6,249 nucleotides of DNA from positions 3,533-9,781 of the forward strand of contig VBCQ01000052.1 of NCBI GenBank assembly GCA_005882155.1. The letters run 5' to 3'. Position 1 is the stretch's first letter. Each line of letters starts with the position of its first letter. This DNA comes from Betaproteobacteria bacterium (lineage in GTDB: Bacteria > Pseudomonadota > Gammaproteobacteria > Burkholderiales > Burkholderiaceae_C). The position numbers and the translations under genes were made by a program. Shown piece by piece: positions 6,248 to 6,249 of this stretch. The notes below the pieces were generated by a model. That model did not search any database, had not been told where the DNA came from, and saw nothing but the letters and a program-made list of their open reading frames with translations.

Positions 6248-6249
6248 GG
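6012..6249 (-). repeat. Inverted repeat, right copy (5' end of the intact MocR gene; cut by the window edge)
   Basis: This is the exact partner of 4208-4445 in opposite orientation, separated from it by 1566 bp of unique sequence. It is probably the original copy, because here the winged helix continues naturally into the rest of MocR. The repeat is interrupted by the window end. If the left copy was captured whole, identity should continue for about 330 bp past 6249. Confidence 0.95.

Noticed and set aside
1..6249. CRISPR arrays, tRNA or rRNA genes, riboswitches, phage genes or a defence system
   Set aside because: I saw no spaced direct repeats, tRNA or rRNA-like sequence, or phage or defence families. 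Apart from the 13-nt gap at 4786-4798 and the 15-nt gap at 1005-1019, the window is coding or broken coding sequence, and no gene-free stretch exceeds 300 bases.

Overview
The window is GC-rich bacterial DNA (roughly two thirds G+C by eye) with densely overlapping genes. It carries a branched-chain-type amino-acid ABC uptake operon (HAAT/Liv family) on the + strand and a MocR-type (GntR-aminotransferase) regulator on the - strand. Codon use, the gene families and a REP-like palindrome beginning CCCTTCGACAGGCTC suggest a proteobacterium, most likely a betaproteobacterium of the Burkholderiales. That placement is inference, because no marker gene is present.

Layout. Positions 1-1004 hold the 3' part of a periplasmic substrate-binding protein gene whose 5' end lies outside the window. 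Then come livH (1020-1895), livM (1892-2851) and livG (2844-3599), joined by a 15-nt gap and by short overlaps. livF starts inside the livG stop codon at 3599 but is broken. Its first 92 codons (Walker A and Q-loop region) end at about 3874, and its last third (signature motif, Walker B, C-terminus) reappears at about 4444-4785 in another frame. Between them is foreign material: the last 109 codons of a PLP-dependent serine/threonine dehydratase-like gene (3876-4205), then the first 78 codons of a MocR regulator (from 4210). The MocR start is fused in frame to the LivF tail, giving a chimeric 191-aa ORF. Downstream, across a REP-like palindrome, the complete MocR gene (6247 to 4799) converges on the operon.

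The main anomaly is that 4208-4445 is, base for base, the reverse complement of 6012-6249, the 5' end of the intact MocR gene. The window stops inside that second copy. The piece in livF is therefore an inverted duplicate of the MocR upstream region. It predicts a complete dehydratase gene on the - strand just beyond the right edge, 4 nt upstream of MocR. The event replaced an estimated 30-45 codons of livF, and both junctions can be read with short microhomology. This fits either a recent template-switching rearrangement or a chimera made during amplification or assembly. The sequence alone cannot separate these.

How the genes would work together: binding protein, two permeases and two ATPases form an importer for an amino acid or related compound. 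The neighbouring dehydratase and PLP-binding regulator suggest uptake linked to deamination of an amino acid (inference). As written here, the importer has only one intact ATPase, LivG.
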